From Paenibacillus oceani (GTDB lineage: Bacteria; Bacillota; Bacilli; Paenibacillales; NBRC-103111): a stretch of DNA of 64,000 nt. Position numbers and translations under genes: made by a program. The DNA lies in the NCBI RefSeq assembly GCF_014705615.1, contig NZ_JACXJA010000002.1, positions 1 through 64,000 of the forward strand, in the 5' to 3' direction. Shown here one piece after another: positions 54,698 through 64,000 of this stretch; positions within the stretch are counted from its first letter, which is position 1; the number at the start of each line of letters is the position of its first letter. A model generated the notes under the pieces. The model was not told the origin of the DNA and made no database searches. It saw nothing but the letters and a program-made list of their open reading frames with translations.

Positions 54698-55307
54698 GTT
54701 CACCTCAATCAATAATCCATCCACAGCAATGCCGTGAATTCCGTTCCACGAACACAACGCTCCGAAAACCGTTATGTATAGTTTCTTATGAAAGCAGAAT
54801 CGAACTGAATGTATTAACCCAACAATACTTCAAAGTGCAGACACTTATCCAACAATTCAAGCCATCTACCCTACACAAGATTCTACAGAACGCACCGATT
54901 CACGCGATGGAAGTTTCAGATTATATAACGAATAAAAAGATATCCATACCACATAGAGTCATCGTGATTGATTGCAACTTCATCCGATCAATATAATAAC
55001 TCAAAACCCAACAAATTCCTTATTAACAACCAAACTATCGTTTACAAAAAAACGATAATTACAAAGCAAGCCTATCTTTTATCATACCACGTTGACCCAG
55101 CAGGCGAAAGCTTCTTTCTCATAGAATTCGCAGAAAAATGTCGGTTTGTGCACATAAAATCCACGATAAAACCCAAATATCACTTACTTTCGATGAATAG
55201 CTTAGCGTAAAATAGCCATCCTCTATAACCACGACAGAAGCGTTCCTCTTCCTCCCCTTTAGCCTCTTGCCTCAGCCCCGCTCATGTGCCGGAACCAATA
55301 AAAGCTA
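54698..55307. other. AT-rich intergenic region between parA and noc; no gene seen
   Basis: About 600 bases, A/T-rich, with one 80-codon frame (54968-55210) that lacks a ribosome site and any familiar motif. No DnaA or parS site noticed. Confidence 0.6.
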
Positions 55308-55336
55308 AAAAAGAAAAGCCCCAACATATGGAGCCT
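55308..55336 (-). terminator. Probable terminator of noc
   Basis: On the minus strand GGCTCC...GGGGCT with G-U pairs, then TTTTCTTTTTT, about 50 nt after the noc stop. Confidence 0.55.
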
Positions 55337-55376
55337 ACAGTCGAAGTGTTTCATCTATGTTATTTCTTAGCCATAG

Positions 55377-56195
55377 CTAATGTTTTTTGGGGATGCGGAT
55401 AATGAATTCGTAATGATCGTCATGATCCTTCTCATCAGTTCTAATCTGCAGGCCAGAACCAGCCACCATCTCTACCGATTGCCGAATCGTATTTAAGGCT
55501 AGCCGAATATCTTTGGAGAACGATACACGCTTGCTTTTCTTTATAGCCGCGGCTTCTTTGTAGAAATTAACCCGCGCCTCTGTCTGTTTCACGTTTAATT
55601 CTTTCGTAATGATGTCATCCAGAACTTTCATTTGCAACTCTTCTGTATCTAGAGCAAGCAAAGCCCGGGCATGTCTCTCGGTAATTTTCCGTTCCAAAAG
55701 CGCCTGCTTGATCGGTTCGCTTAGGTTGAGCAGCCGAATTTTATTCGCAATGGTAGACTGACTCTTCCCTAATCGCTGAGCTAAGCTTTCCTGCGTCAAG
55801 CCGTGAATCTCCATTAATTGCTGGTAGGCCACAGCCTCTTCAATCGAGGTAAGGCCTTCCCGCTGCAAATTTTCTATGAGTGCGATTGAAGCCGCTTGAG
55901 CGTCGTTAAATTCTCGTACGATAGCGGGAACTGTGTCCATACCAAGCTTGCGGACCGCACGCCACCTGCGTTCACCAGCTATGATTTCAAACTTTTGGTT
56001 CCGGACTCGTACGACGATAGGCTGAATAACGCCGTGAGTTTTAATCGTTTGACACAACTCATCGATGCGTTCGTCATCAAAAATGGTTCTCGGCTGATAA
56101 GGACTCGGCACAATTTCATGAACCGAGATGTTTTTGACTTCCTCCTGGTTCGTACGATCCGAGAATCCGAATAGTTTGGAAAATTGTTCTTTCAT
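55377..56195 (-). CDS. noc: Nucleoid occlusion protein Noc
   Basis: A 272-residue ParB paralogue. [11 protein letters not shown] is the membrane-targeting amphipathic N-terminus typical of Noc, followed by [15 protein letters not shown] and an HTH. It keeps FtsZ rings off the nucleoid. The ATG at 56195 is chosen by homology; a GTG at 56210 nearer AAGGAATAG is a possible alternative. Confidence 0.92.
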   Translation of the reverse strand: MKEQFSKLFGFSDRTNQEEVKNISVHEIVPSPYQPRTIFDDERIDELCQTIKTHGVIQPIVVRVRNQKFEIIAGERRWRAVRKLGMDTVPAIVREFNDAQAASIALIENLQREGLTSIEEAVAYQQLMEIHGLTQESLAQRLGKSQSTIANKIRLLNLSEPIKQALLERKITERHARALLALDTEELQMKVLDDIITKELNVKQTEARVNFYKEAAAIKKSKRVSFSKDIRLALNTIRQSVEMVAGSGLQIRTDEKDHDDHYEFIIRIPKKH

Positions 56196-56671
56196 ATGGA
56201 AACCAATCACCCTATTCCTTTCCATGCAATGAACGCATAGACCGAGGGTACACCGTCCAGATCGAGCGGCTGCCGCGATGTCGTTCTATGATTCGACCCT
56301 TTATGTATAGAAGCAGAACTATTGATCGTTCCATGAAACTAAGATATGACGCAAAGCTGACGGATAACTAACGACACTTCATTCACATCCCAAAATCCAA
56401 CCGTTCACTTTACATACTAGCCGTACGTAACACGAAGATTCTCCTCTGAGCTTTTGATCCACACAAGACGACAATTCAATAAGAACACCCTGGTTTACCC
56501 ATCACTTTAGGAAGCCTCTTCCTGTCGATTCCTTTACAAGCTACTCTAACAAATGAGGATCGATAGCTTGGACGGATTGAGGCTTCACTACCCTGTTTCA
56601 ATTTTACATCTACTATAATAATTCTCCAGAAGCAGCCATATTCCTGCCTTCAAATCGGAAACATTTGCAAA

Positions 56672-56687
56672 TGTTTCACGTGGAACA
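56672..56687. promoter_or_regulatory. parS: Second parS site, between rsmG and noc
   Basis: TGTTTCACGTGGAACA, an exact parS consensus in the opposite orientation to the one in parB. The rest of the 56196-56714 gap has no gene. Confidence 0.95.
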
Positions 56688-56714
56688 ATGTGCCCTGTGG
56701 CGTGCCGAATGAGT

Positions 56715-57446
56715 CTAAACTTTCCCAACTAAAGGTTGCTTTAAAGGTGTCCCCGCTTTGCGAGGATATTTCCTCGGAGTCGCCGCCAGCTTACGAATGA
56801 CAATGATATGTCTGAGCGACTGCTCGACAGGAAGCTCGAAACGATAATTCGCCTCCACCTCTCCGCGAAGCTCTTTCAGACTATACTTCGCTTCTAGCAA
56901 TTCGTCTCCGGGGTCCGATCCTTTCATTGCAGCAAACATTCCGCCTTGCTTGACAAAGGGTAGACAAAATTCGTTCAGAACGTTCATCCTCGCTACCGCT
57001 CTGGCGGTTACTAGATCAAAGCGCTCTCGTAGCTCCGGTTTTTGCGCTTCATCCTCTGCCCGGCCATGTACGCAGCACACATGATCCAGACCAAGCGAAT
57101 CGACCAAGTGATTTAAAAATTGAATCCGTTTGTTCAACGAATCGACTATAGTTACTTGAAGATGGGGGAACATAATCTTCAATGGAATGCTCGGAAAGCC
57201 GGCGCCGGAACCGATATCCGCCAAAGTGCGAACGTCCGTCAATGGCACATAAAAGCTGAGAGAGAGCGAATCGTAAAAATGCTTCAAAAACACTTGCTCC
57301 CTCTCCGTAATCCCTGTCAGGTTCATCTTCTCATTCCATGAGACGAGTTCACGAAAGTAAATCTCGAACTGGTTCCACTGCGTATCCGTTACAATTAACT
57401 GTCTTTGGCCGAGCAGCTCTGTGAAAAATGATTGTACTTGATCCAT
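56715..57446 (-). CDS. rsmG: 16S rRNA (guanine527-N7)-methyltransferase RsmG
   Basis: A 243-residue SAM methyltransferase: D-I-G-S-G-A-G-F-P-S-I-P motif I, T-I-V-D-S, and R-A-V-A-R-M. Modifies G527 of 16S rRNA. 8 nt after mnmG. Confidence 0.95.
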   Translation of the reverse strand: MDQVQSFFTELLGQRQLIVTDTQWNQFEIYFRELVSWNEKMNLTGITEREQVFLKHFYDSLSLSFYVPLTDVRTLADIGSGAGFPSIPLKIMFPHLQVTIVDSLNKRIQFLNHLVDSLGLDHVCCVHGRAEDEAQKPELRERFDLVTARAVARMNVLNEFCLPFVKQGGMFAAMKGSDPGDELLEAKYSLKELRGEVEANYRFELPVEQSLRHIIVIRKLAATPRKYPRKAGTPLKQPLVGKV

Positions 57447-57454
57447 ATGCAGCC

Positions 57455-59344
57455 TCAGCCTCGTGTTGCAGCAGTTTTATTGTAGTTCTCCATGTAGACA
57501 AGCAGAATGGAGATGTCGGCAGGTGTAACGCCGGATATACGAGAAGCTTGGCCGATCGAGATCGGGCGAATTTGCGACAGTCTTTGCTTCGCTTCGTTCG
57601 CAAGACCGTGAATGTCGGCATACGGCAAGTCTTCCGGAAGCTTCTTCTTCTCCATTTTGCTTAGCCGTTCGACGTGGATCAGCTGCTTCTCGATATATCC
57701 TTCATACTTAATTTGGATCTCGACTTGCTCCTTCATCTCTTCATTTAATTCAAACGGTGAAGGAGACAACGTTTCGATGTGACTGTACAAAATTTCCGGA
57801 CGACGAAGCAGCGAAACTAATTCAACCGCATTATTTAACGGAACCGTTCCCGCATCCGTCAGCATTTGCTGGACATGCGGCTCCGGACGTATTTTCGTCG
57901 TCCTAAGACGATCAATTTCCATAGCTACGGTTGATTTTTTATGTTCAAACTTCTTGTATCTCTCTTCAGAGATCAAGCCGATCTCGTAGCCGAGCGTTGT
58001 GAGGCGCAAATCCGCATTATCATGACGAAGCAGCAACCGGTACTCCGCACGCGAAGTGAGAAGACGATAAGGCTCGCTCGTCCCTTTCGTGACGAGGTCG
58101 TCAATCATGACCCCGATATATCCTTGCGAACGCTCCAGTATAACCGGTTCCTTCCCTTGTACTTTCCGCGACGCATTAATTCCGGCCATAATCCCTTGCC
58201 CTGCCGCTTCTTCATAACCCGACGTTCCGTTAATCTGGCCTGCGGTGAACAGACTCGGTACGTGCTTCGTTTCCAGCGACGGCCACAGCTGCGTAGGCAC
58301 GACGGCATCGTACTCGATCGCATAGCCGGTACGCATCATTTTTACATTTTCGAGGCCCGGTACCGATCGTAAGATGCTGAGCTGAACGTCTTCCGGCATA
58401 CTGGTCGATAAACCTTGCACATAATACTCCGACGTATGGCGCCCTTCCGGTTCCAGGAAAATTTGGTGCTTCGGCTTGTCGCTGAACCGGACAATTTTGT
58501 CTTCAATCGAAGGGCAATACCGAGGCCCCGTTCCCTCGATCGCCCCAGAGAACATCGGCGCGCGGTGCAGGTTGTTGTTAATAATCTCGTGGGTCGTCGC
58601 CGACGTATACGTCAGCCAGCAAGGGAGCTGCTCACGGGCAAACGGCTGCGTTTCATAAGAAAAGTATTTCGGCTGCTCATCTCCTGGCTGAATTTCCATT
58701 TTGGAGAAGTCGATCGTTTCCTTCTGCACGCGAGGCGGCGTTCCGGTTTTGAATCGGACGAGCTCCAGGCCGATTTCTTTTAAGTTCTCAGACAGTTTCA
58801 AGGACGGCTGCTGGTTATTCGGGCCGCTTTCGTACATCAGATCGCCCATAATCACTTTACCGCGCAAATAGGTGCCGGTTGTCAGTACAACCGCTTTGGC
58901 AAAATATTTCGCCCCCGTCTTCGTAACGACACCCACACATACACCGTCTTCCAGGATCAGCTCTTCCACCATGCCTTGCCGCAATGTAAGCCGCTCCTGC
59001 TGCTCGATCGTTTCTTTCATCGTATGCTGGTACAAAAATTTATCCGCCTGCGCACGCAAAGCGTGAACGGCCGGTCCTTTCCCCGTATTCAGCATCCGCA
59101 GCTGAATAAACGTCTTATCGATATTACGCGCCATCTCGCCGCCGAGCGCATCGATTTCCCGGACTACGTGGCCTTTGGCCGGCCCTCCGATCGAAGGATT
59201 GCATGGCATAAACGCCACCATATCGAGATTTATCGTCAGCAGCAGCGTCTCACACCCCATTCGGGCGGCCGCAAGCGCCGCTTCACATCCAGCATGGCCA
59301 GCGCCGATTACGATCACCTCGAACCGGCCTGCATCGTAACTCAT
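57455..59344 (-). CDS. mnmG: tRNA uridine-5-carboxymethylaminomethyl modification enzyme MnmG
   Basis: A 629-residue FAD enzyme: [21 protein letters not shown]-terminal [10 protein letters not shown]. Forms a complex with MnmE to modify the U34 wobble base. Standard length. Confidence 0.96.
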   Translation of the reverse strand: MSYDAGRFEVIVIGAGHAGCEAALAAARMGCETLLLTINLDMVAFMPCNPSIGGPAKGHVVREIDALGGEMARNIDKTFIQLRMLNTGKGPAVHALRAQADKFLYQHTMKETIEQQERLTLRQGMVEELILEDGVCVGVVTKTGAKYFAKAVVLTTGTYLRGKVIMGDLMYESGPNNQQPSLKLSENLKEIGLELVRFKTGTPPRVQKETIDFSKMEIQPGDEQPKYFSYETQPFAREQLPCWLTYTSATTHEIINNNLHRAPMFSGAIEGTGPRYCPSIEDKIVRFSDKPKHQIFLEPEGRHTSEYYVQGLSTSMPEDVQLSILRSVPGLENVKMMRTGYAIEYDAVVPTQLWPSLETKHVPSLFTAGQINGTSGYEEAAGQGIMAGINASRKVQGKEPVILERSQGYIGVMIDDLVTKGTSEPYRLLTSRAEYRLLLRHDNADLRLTTLGYEIGLISEERYKKFEHKKSTVAMEIDRLRTTKIRPEPHVQQMLTDAGTVPLNNAVELVSLLRRPEILYSHIETLSPSPFELNEEMKEQVEIQIKYEGYIEKQLIHVERLSKMEKKKLPEDLPYADIHGLANEAKQRLSQIRPISIGQASRISGVTPADISILLVYMENYNKTAATRG

Positions 59345-59409
59345 ACGGAAAACCTCCTTTACCTTTGAAAATTATATTGACTTCCACTATTTCTTATAAA
59401 ATCCATAAA

Positions 59410-60786
59410 TTACTTTCCGAGACAGAACTGGGAGAAGATCTGATCGATCAGCGACTCGCCTACGGAGTCTCCGACCAGCTCCCCTAAGCTTTCCCAGGCA
59501 CTTCGGATATCGATTTGAATCATATCGATCGGAATCCGCTGCTCGGCGGCGCTCCGGCCTTCCTCTAACGAGCGCAGCGCCTGTTTTAACAGATGAATAT
59601 GCCGCACATTGCTTACATACGTCATATCGTTCGATTCCAGCTGACCGCCGAAAAACAACTCCCCGATCGCTTTCCCGAGCCGGTCGAGCCCTTCGTTTTC
59701 CTTAACCGACATCATCACGATCCGGTCTTCCGGAAACCTTTCCTTTATATAAGATAAATCGGCCGTCGGAGGCAAATCCGACTTGTTCAGCACCGCGATG
59801 CTTTGCTTATCCCGGACTTCCTCGATAAGCCGGTATTCTTCCTCATGAAGCGGTTCGCTGCGGTTCAGTACGAGCAGGATCAGATCGGCGTCGGTCAGAG
59901 CGTTTCTCGACCTCTCCACACCAATACGCTCCACCACGTCCTCCGTTTCGCGGAGACCTGCGGTATCGAGCAGCTTGAGCGGAATTCCGTTCAAATTGAC
60001 GTATTCCTCTATCACATCTCTCGTCGTTCCCGGAATATCGGTGACGATCGCCTTGTTCTCTTGCGCCAGCGCATTTAATAAGGAAGACTTGCCTACGTTC
60101 GGTCTGCCGACGATCGCCGTTACGATTCCTTCGCGAAGAATCTTCCCCTGTTCGGCCGTGCGGAGTAGCCGCTCGACCTCCGCAATCGACTCGCTGCACT
60201 TGTCTTGAATATAGTTGCTCGTGAGTTCTTCGACATCGTGCTCCGGATAGTCAATATTGACCTCTATATGCGCCATCAGCTCTACAAGCCCGTGCCTTAG
60301 CACTTTAACCTGCTTCGATAACGTCCCCTCGACCTGCTTCAGCGCGATCTTGAATGCCCGGTCCGACTTGGCCCGGATCAGATCGATAACGGCTTCGGCC
60401 TGGGTCAGATCAATCCGCCCGTTCAGATAAGCCCGTTTCGTAAATTCGCCGGGCTCCGCCAGCCTCACACCTTGCTCCAGGACGAGATCGAGCACCTTTT
60501 TGACCGAAATAATGCCCCCATGGCAGTTGATCTCCACGACGTCCTCCATCGTAAAGGAACGAGGCGCCCGCATCACCGTGACAAGCACCTCCTCGATCCT
60601 CTCTCCGGTCGACGGATGGACGATATGGCCGTAATGAACCGTATGGGTCGGAACGTCTTGCAGCTTGCCTTTAAATGAAAAGATGCGATCCGACAGCTCC
60701 ACCGAGTCGGGGCCGCTTACGCGGATCACGGCAATGCCCCCTTCGCCAGCCGGAGTCGCAATAGCCGCTATCGTATCCGTTAACAT
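59410..60786 (-). CDS. mnmE: tRNA modification GTPase MnmE
   Basis: A 458-residue GTPase: N-terminal folate-binding domain ([13 protein letters not shown]), G domain with [13 protein letters not shown] and N-K-S-D, and the terminal F-C-L-G-K cysteine motif. Partner of MnmG. Confidence 0.96.
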   Translation of the reverse strand: MLTDTIAAIATPAGEGGIAVIRVSGPDSVELSDRIFSFKGKLQDVPTHTVHYGHIVHPSTGERIEEVLVTVMRAPRSFTMEDVVEINCHGGIISVKKVLDLVLEQGVRLAEPGEFTKRAYLNGRIDLTQAEAVIDLIRAKSDRAFKIALKQVEGTLSKQVKVLRHGLVELMAHIEVNIDYPEHDVEELTSNYIQDKCSESIAEVERLLRTAEQGKILREGIVTAIVGRPNVGKSSLLNALAQENKAIVTDIPGTTRDVIEEYVNLNGIPLKLLDTAGLRETEDVVERIGVERSRNALTDADLILLVLNRSEPLHEEEYRLIEEVRDKQSIAVLNKSDLPPTADLSYIKERFPEDRIVMMSVKENEGLDRLGKAIGELFFGGQLESNDMTYVSNVRHIHLLKQALRSLEEGRSAAEQRIPIDMIQIDIRSAWESLGELVGDSVGESLIDQIFSQFCLGK

Positions 60787-60934
60787 ATCCGTACACCACC
60801 TTTCTCTTGCTGTCGTTTCTTACTGTCCACTATTGCTCCCTTGACCCGGATAAACGCCTACCAGCGTCTTAAAGGCTGGGGTTATCGAGATTTAGAGCCA
60901 CTTCCACGATATATTTTCTGATAAATAAACAAAA

Positions 60935-60966
60935 ACAATGACTCCCGCCTTACACGAAGTCATTGC
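60935..60966 (-). terminator. Terminator between jag and mnmE
   Basis: On the minus strand CAATGACT...GAGTCATTG followed by TTTTTG, about 50 nt after the jag stop. The rest of 60787-61017 holds no gene. Confidence 0.8.
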
Positions 60967-61017
60967 ATGAAATACGCGCGCTATGGAGCGCGACAAGTCG
61001 GTCATCCATCGCCGCTC

Positions 61018-61635
61018 CTATCTCAGTGCGATAACGACTCTTCGGTTCGGCTCTTCCCCTTTGCTGAACGTCTTGACATCCGGATGGTTTTGCAGCTGAG
61101 AGTGAATCACTTTGCGTTCCTGCGAAGACATCGGCTCCAGCACGACCTCTTTGCGGCTGCGGATGACCCGCTTAGCGAGACGATCCGACAGCTCCTCCAG
61201 CGTCTGCTTCCGGCGCCCCCGGAAATTTTCCGCATCCAGCACGATCCGCAAATGGGAGTTCGAATACCGATTGGCTACGATATTGACCAGATATTGCAAC
61301 GAATCGAGCGTCTGCCCTCTTCTGCCGATCAATATGCCAAGTTCCTTGCCGCTCAAATTAAACTGTACGCCGTCATCGGTATGTTCACGATCGATTTTCA
61401 CTTGGATGCTCATAGTCCGAAAGACGTCTTCCAGAAACGCGACGGCCTCCTCCAGCGCGTCGGGGATCAGTTCCAGCTCCACCTTCGCGTCTTTGGTGCC
61501 GATCAGGCCGAAGAGCCCCTTGGAGGGCTGCTCCAGCACCTGCGTCTTCACCCTCTCCGGCGGTACATTCCATTGGGCCAGTCCGGATTTTATTGCTTCC
61601 TCGATCGTTTTACCCGTGACAACGATTGTTTTCAT
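61018..61635 (-). CDS. jag: Jag/KhpB RNA-binding protein
   Basis: A 205-residue protein with a Jag N-terminal domain, a KH domain (I-G-R-R-G-Q-T-L-D-S-L-Q-Y-L) and an R3H domain (R-K-V-I-H-S-Q-L). RNA binding, wall and division control. Overlaps yidC by 4 nt. Confidence 0.95.
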   Translation of the reverse strand: MKTIVVTGKTIEEAIKSGLAQWNVPPERVKTQVLEQPSKGLFGLIGTKDAKVELELIPDALEEAVAFLEDVFRTMSIQVKIDREHTDDGVQFNLSGKELGILIGRRGQTLDSLQYLVNIVANRYSNSHLRIVLDAENFRGRRKQTLEELSDRLAKRVIRSRKEVVLEPMSSQERKVIHSQLQNHPDVKTFSKGEEPNRRVVIALR

Positions 61636-62378
61636 TTCGATAGGCCACCCTTTTGATTTGATCTACCGTATAGAAAATAAGATTGCACGACCGTAAACAT
61701 GTTGCTGTAGACCCAATACAACGGCAAAGCCGAAGCAAAGTTCATCGACATGACAAAGATCAGGATCGGGAAAATGATCATGAGGCTTTGCATCTGCGGC
61801 GTCATTTGAGTAGCCATTACTTTTTGCTGCAGCCAGGTTGTCGCGGCCGCTAGCGTCGGAAGCACGTAGTACGGGTCCGGCGCGCCGAGCTGCATCCACA
61901 GGAACGTGTGCGAGCTGATCTCGCCGTTACGAACGATCGCGTTATACAGCGCAATCAGAATCGGCATCTGTACGAGCAGCGGCAAACATCCGGCGAGCGG
62001 ATTGACGCCGTTCTTCTGAAACAGCTTCATCGTTTCTTCCTGCTGTTTCTTCGGATCGTCCTTGTACTTGTCCTTGATCTTCTTCATATCCGGCTGGATC
62101 GCTTGCATCGCCTTGGAGCTGCGGTATTGCTTCAGCGTCAGCGGAAGCACCAGGAACCGGATAATAATCGTGACGACCAGGATGGACAAGCCGTACGAGC
62201 CCCACATATTGTTGGCGAACCAGTCCAGCAACGTAGAAAGCGGATGCACGAAATAGCGGTCCCATATCCCGTTCTCCGGGTTAATCGGATTGTCATGCGG
62301 CGACATGGTGCTGCATCCGGACAGCACGAGCAGTGCAGCCGCAAAGAGCAGCATAAGTTGTATACGACGACGGGCCAA
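61632..62378 (-). CDS. yidC: Membrane protein insertase YidC/SpoIIIJ
   Basis: A 248-residue lipoprotein insertase with lipobox L-L-V-L-S-G-C at about 17-23 and five TM segments, including the conserved cytoplasmic loop K-D-D-P-K-K-Q-Q-E-E-T-M. A TTG start at 62378 after AGGAGG gives the right signal length; the longer frame does not. Confidence 0.92.
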   Translation of the reverse strand: MARRRIQLMLLFAAALLVLSGCSTMSPHDNPINPENGIWDRYFVHPLSTLLDWFANNMWGSYGLSILVVTIIIRFLVLPLTLKQYRSSKAMQAIQPDMKKIKDKYKDDPKKQQEETMKLFQKNGVNPLAGCLPLLVQMPILIALYNAIVRNGEISSHTFLWMQLGAPDPYYVLPTLAAATTWLQQKVMATQMTPQMQSLMIIFPILIFVMSMNFASALPLYWVYSNMFTVVQSYFLYGRSNQKGGLSK

Positions 62379-62552
62379 AAGTAACGTCCTCCTAAAATCT
62401 TTATCTATTAAGCTGCTCCGGCGGAAATCTCCTGTCCGGATAGCTCGGGAAAGGCACCGAAACGGACGTGAAACGGCCCTCCTATCCAACTTCAACTATA
62501 CCACATGTTGGACGGCAAAGAAAATAATTTGTCCACAAGCCGGACCGGTTCG

Positions 62553-62900
62553 TTACGACGGATTTCGGATCATTTGAGCTCGTTTCAGAACGTGCATCAG
62601 GCTCTTCTCCATCGCTTGGTAATCCATCTCCACCACAGGCTTTCTGGCGATCACGACAAAGTCGTAATGGGATCGGATCTTCTGCTCGTTCAGACGAACG
62701 ATCTCCTTCAGCACCCGGCGGATCCGGTTGCGCACAACCGCGCTCCCCAGTTTCTTGCTGACCGACACTCCCATCCGGAACCTCTCGATTCTCGGATTGG
62801 GCAGACTATACACGACATATTGCTGGTTAGCCGCCGATTTGCCGTAGCGGTATATTTTATTGAAATCTTCCCTGCGGGTCAGCCTCAGTTCTTTTTCCAT
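62553..62900 (-). CDS. rnpA: Ribonuclease P protein component
   Basis: A 115-residue protein with the RNR motif R-N-R-I-R-R-V-L-K-E and F-x-x-x-Y-R-x-G-K. Protein subunit of RNase P. No yidD lies between rnpA and yidC. Confidence 0.95.
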   Translation of the reverse strand: MEKELRLTRREDFNKIYRYGKSAANQQYVVYSLPNPRIERFRMGVSVSKKLGSAVVRNRIRRVLKEIVRLNEQKIRSHYDFVVIARKPVVEMDYQAMEKSLMHVLKRAQMIRNPS

Positions 62901-63016
62901 CTACAGTCACCATCGTTTCGAAAACGCATACGAATCTATCGTTCACACTTGATCGCGAAAATAAACCGCCAAAGGGCCGCAATAAAAAGAAAAGACCACC
63001 TTGAAGTGGCCTTCCG

Positions 63017-63151
63017 TTACGCGCTGATAACTTTTCTTCCTTTTTGGCGGCGGGCTTTTAATACTTTGCGGCCGTTCTTCGTGCTCATTCTTTTGCGAAA
63101 GCCGTGCACTTTCTTGCGCTTGCTTACATTTGGTTTAAATGTAGGACCCAT
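63017..63151 (-). CDS. rpmH: 50S ribosomal protein L34
   Basis: A 44-residue L34, too short for most ORF calls: M-G-P-T-F-K-P-N, then [12 protein letters not shown] and the K-A-R-R-Q-K-G-R-K end. Divergent from dnaA across oriC. Confidence 0.97.
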   Translation of the reverse strand: MGPTFKPNVSKRKKVHGFRKRMSTKNGRKVLKARRQKGRKVISA

Positions 63152-63335
63152 CTATCGCACCTCCCCTTGGGATTTCGAAACTTCCGGTCGTCCAAAAACG
63201 CCTCTATCCATTAAATCACTTCCACCCCCAAAAGTCAATTCGCCGCTACTTGAAAATTTTGTGCGGCTCTCTCCCTCTTTTTCGGCGACGAATCCACAGC
63301 CCGGCAAAAGCTCGTTTGCCGTCGGTTTGTCCACC

Positions 63336-63609
63336 TGTGCATAACTTTATAAGGAACAAAACCGGATTTTGTCGCATTCTACACAGCGTATAAACAATAT
63401 GTAGTGCTGTTGACAACTTTTACGCACAAGGGATTGATATTGTGGATAATGTTTGAAAACACGCGCCAATTCTGCTATCATGATATTGTTTTCGGTTGTG
63501 GACAGTCTTCGATCGCCCTCGGATTATCAACAGCTTGTGGATAACTTTGTGAACAATTTTCCCCTTTCGATATTTTCAAATTTCCCGCTTTTGCGACTTA
63601 TGTGGATAA
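63336..63609. other. oriC: Replication origin region upstream of dnaA (DnaA-box cluster)
   Basis: Between rpmH and dnaA the DnaA-type 9-mers are TGTGCATAA (63336), TGTGGATAA (63441, 63536, 63601), TTATCAACA (63524) and TGTGAACAA (63548). Placement matches the upstream box cluster of Bacillus oriC; the unwinding element, expected after dnaA, is outside the window. The 63152-63689 stretch has no gene. Confidence 0.9.
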
Positions 63610-63689
63610 GTTTCGACATCATCCCTGCGATGATTTCTATAGCCTGTTTTGGCGTCCGACCGGCAACGAATATAAGGAGTGAACAAACT

Positions 63690-64000
63690 GTGGACGGATC
63701 TACCCACGATTTATGGCAACAAGTGTTGTCCGTAATCCAAACAAGATTGAGCAAACCTAGCTTCGACACTTGGCTGAAATCGACGAAGGCATCCGTGTTC
63801 ACGGAAACACAGCTGACGATCTGCGCTCCGAACAATTTCGCCCGCGAATGGCTGGAGAGCCGTTATGCCAAAATGATTGCCCATACCGTGTTCGAATATA
63901 CAGGCCGGGAAGTCGAAGTGAAGTTCGTGCTGCAAGATACGGAGGCTCCTGCGGCGAAACCCGCGCAGACTCCCGCTCCCCAGCCTGTCCGGCAGCCGCC
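63690..64000 (+). CDS. dnaA: Chromosomal replication initiator DnaA (N-terminal part, cut by window end)
   Basis: A GTG at 63690 with AAGGAGTG 8 nt upstream opens L-W-Q-Q-V-L-S-V-I-Q, then F-D-T-W-L-K-S-T and A-P-N-N-F-A-R-E-W-L. This is DnaA domain I, followed by a Pro/Ala-rich linker at the window edge. The gene continues beyond 64000. Confidence 0.95.
   Translation, partial: MDGSTHDLWQQVLSVIQTRLSKPSFDTWLKSTKASVFTETQLTICAPNNFAREWLESRYAKMIAHTVFEYTGREVEVKFVLQDTEAPAAKPAQTPAPQPVRQP

Noticed and set aside
54968-55210. An 80-codon plus-strand frame between parA and noc
   Set aside because: Extremely AT-rich, no start signal, no similarity to any family.

Overview
This window looks like the chromosome segment just left of the replication origin in a Paenibacillus-like member of the Bacillota. 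The evidence is a Bacillus-type gene order ending in rpmH, a DnaA-box region and the start of dnaA; sporulation genes (spoIIIJ/yidC, jag, yyaC, soj/spo0J); a walRKHIJ-htrA operon; and large S-layer-homology (SLH) proteins of the kind common in Paenibacillaceae. Almost all genes lie on the minus strand, co-directional with a replication fork leaving oriC leftwards.

Region 26.5-64 kb is conserved core. From right to left it holds dnaA (partial), oriC DnaA boxes, rpmH, rnpA, yidC, jag, mnmE, mnmG, rsmG, noc, parA, parB and a parS inside parB. Next come a cysteine desulfurase with a DUF3343 sulfur-carrier-like gene, yyaC, a mechanosensitive channel, DUF951 and a tRNA-Ser(CGA). Then follow a second DnaA-box cluster, rpsF-ssb-rpsR, an ECF sigma factor, a secreted SGNH hydrolase, yybS-gdpP-rplI-dnaB, purA, an M23 cell-wall hydrolase, the WalRK two-component operon, an HtrA protease, a CxxH/CxxC zinc-ribbon protein and rlmH.

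Region 1-26.5 kb is accessory and mosaic. Its boundary is the 3' end of rlmH, the insertion target of SCC-type elements in staphylococci. The last codons of rlmH plus its stop (E-P-Y-H-K-stop) recur in the same orientation at about 16.97 kb and 11.32 kb, each beside an inverted copy. This splits the region into two SCC-like modules, 17.0-26.5 kb and 11.3-17.0 kb. No intact recombinase is visible, but the C-terminal end of a large serine recombinase survives at 22.7 kb and a serine-recombinase N-terminus at 2.6 kb. The cargo next to rlmH is an unusual AT-rich set: a soluble Ser/Thr kinase translationally coupled to an unrecognised 402-residue barrel-like protein, converging on a winged-helix protein with a nuclease-like E-x-K motif. 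This is the best candidate for an undescribed (possibly defence) system. Other cargo is a five-gene secreted-protein/ABC-transporter/two-component operon, a DoxX-like protein and a 1509-residue SLH beta-helix protein.

Further left are a DEAD-box helicase, two tandem ABC-F ATPases, a second SLH protein, a FAD-oxidoreductase/TetR operon with a likely operator, and fragments of tnpB, IS1182 and DDE transposases.
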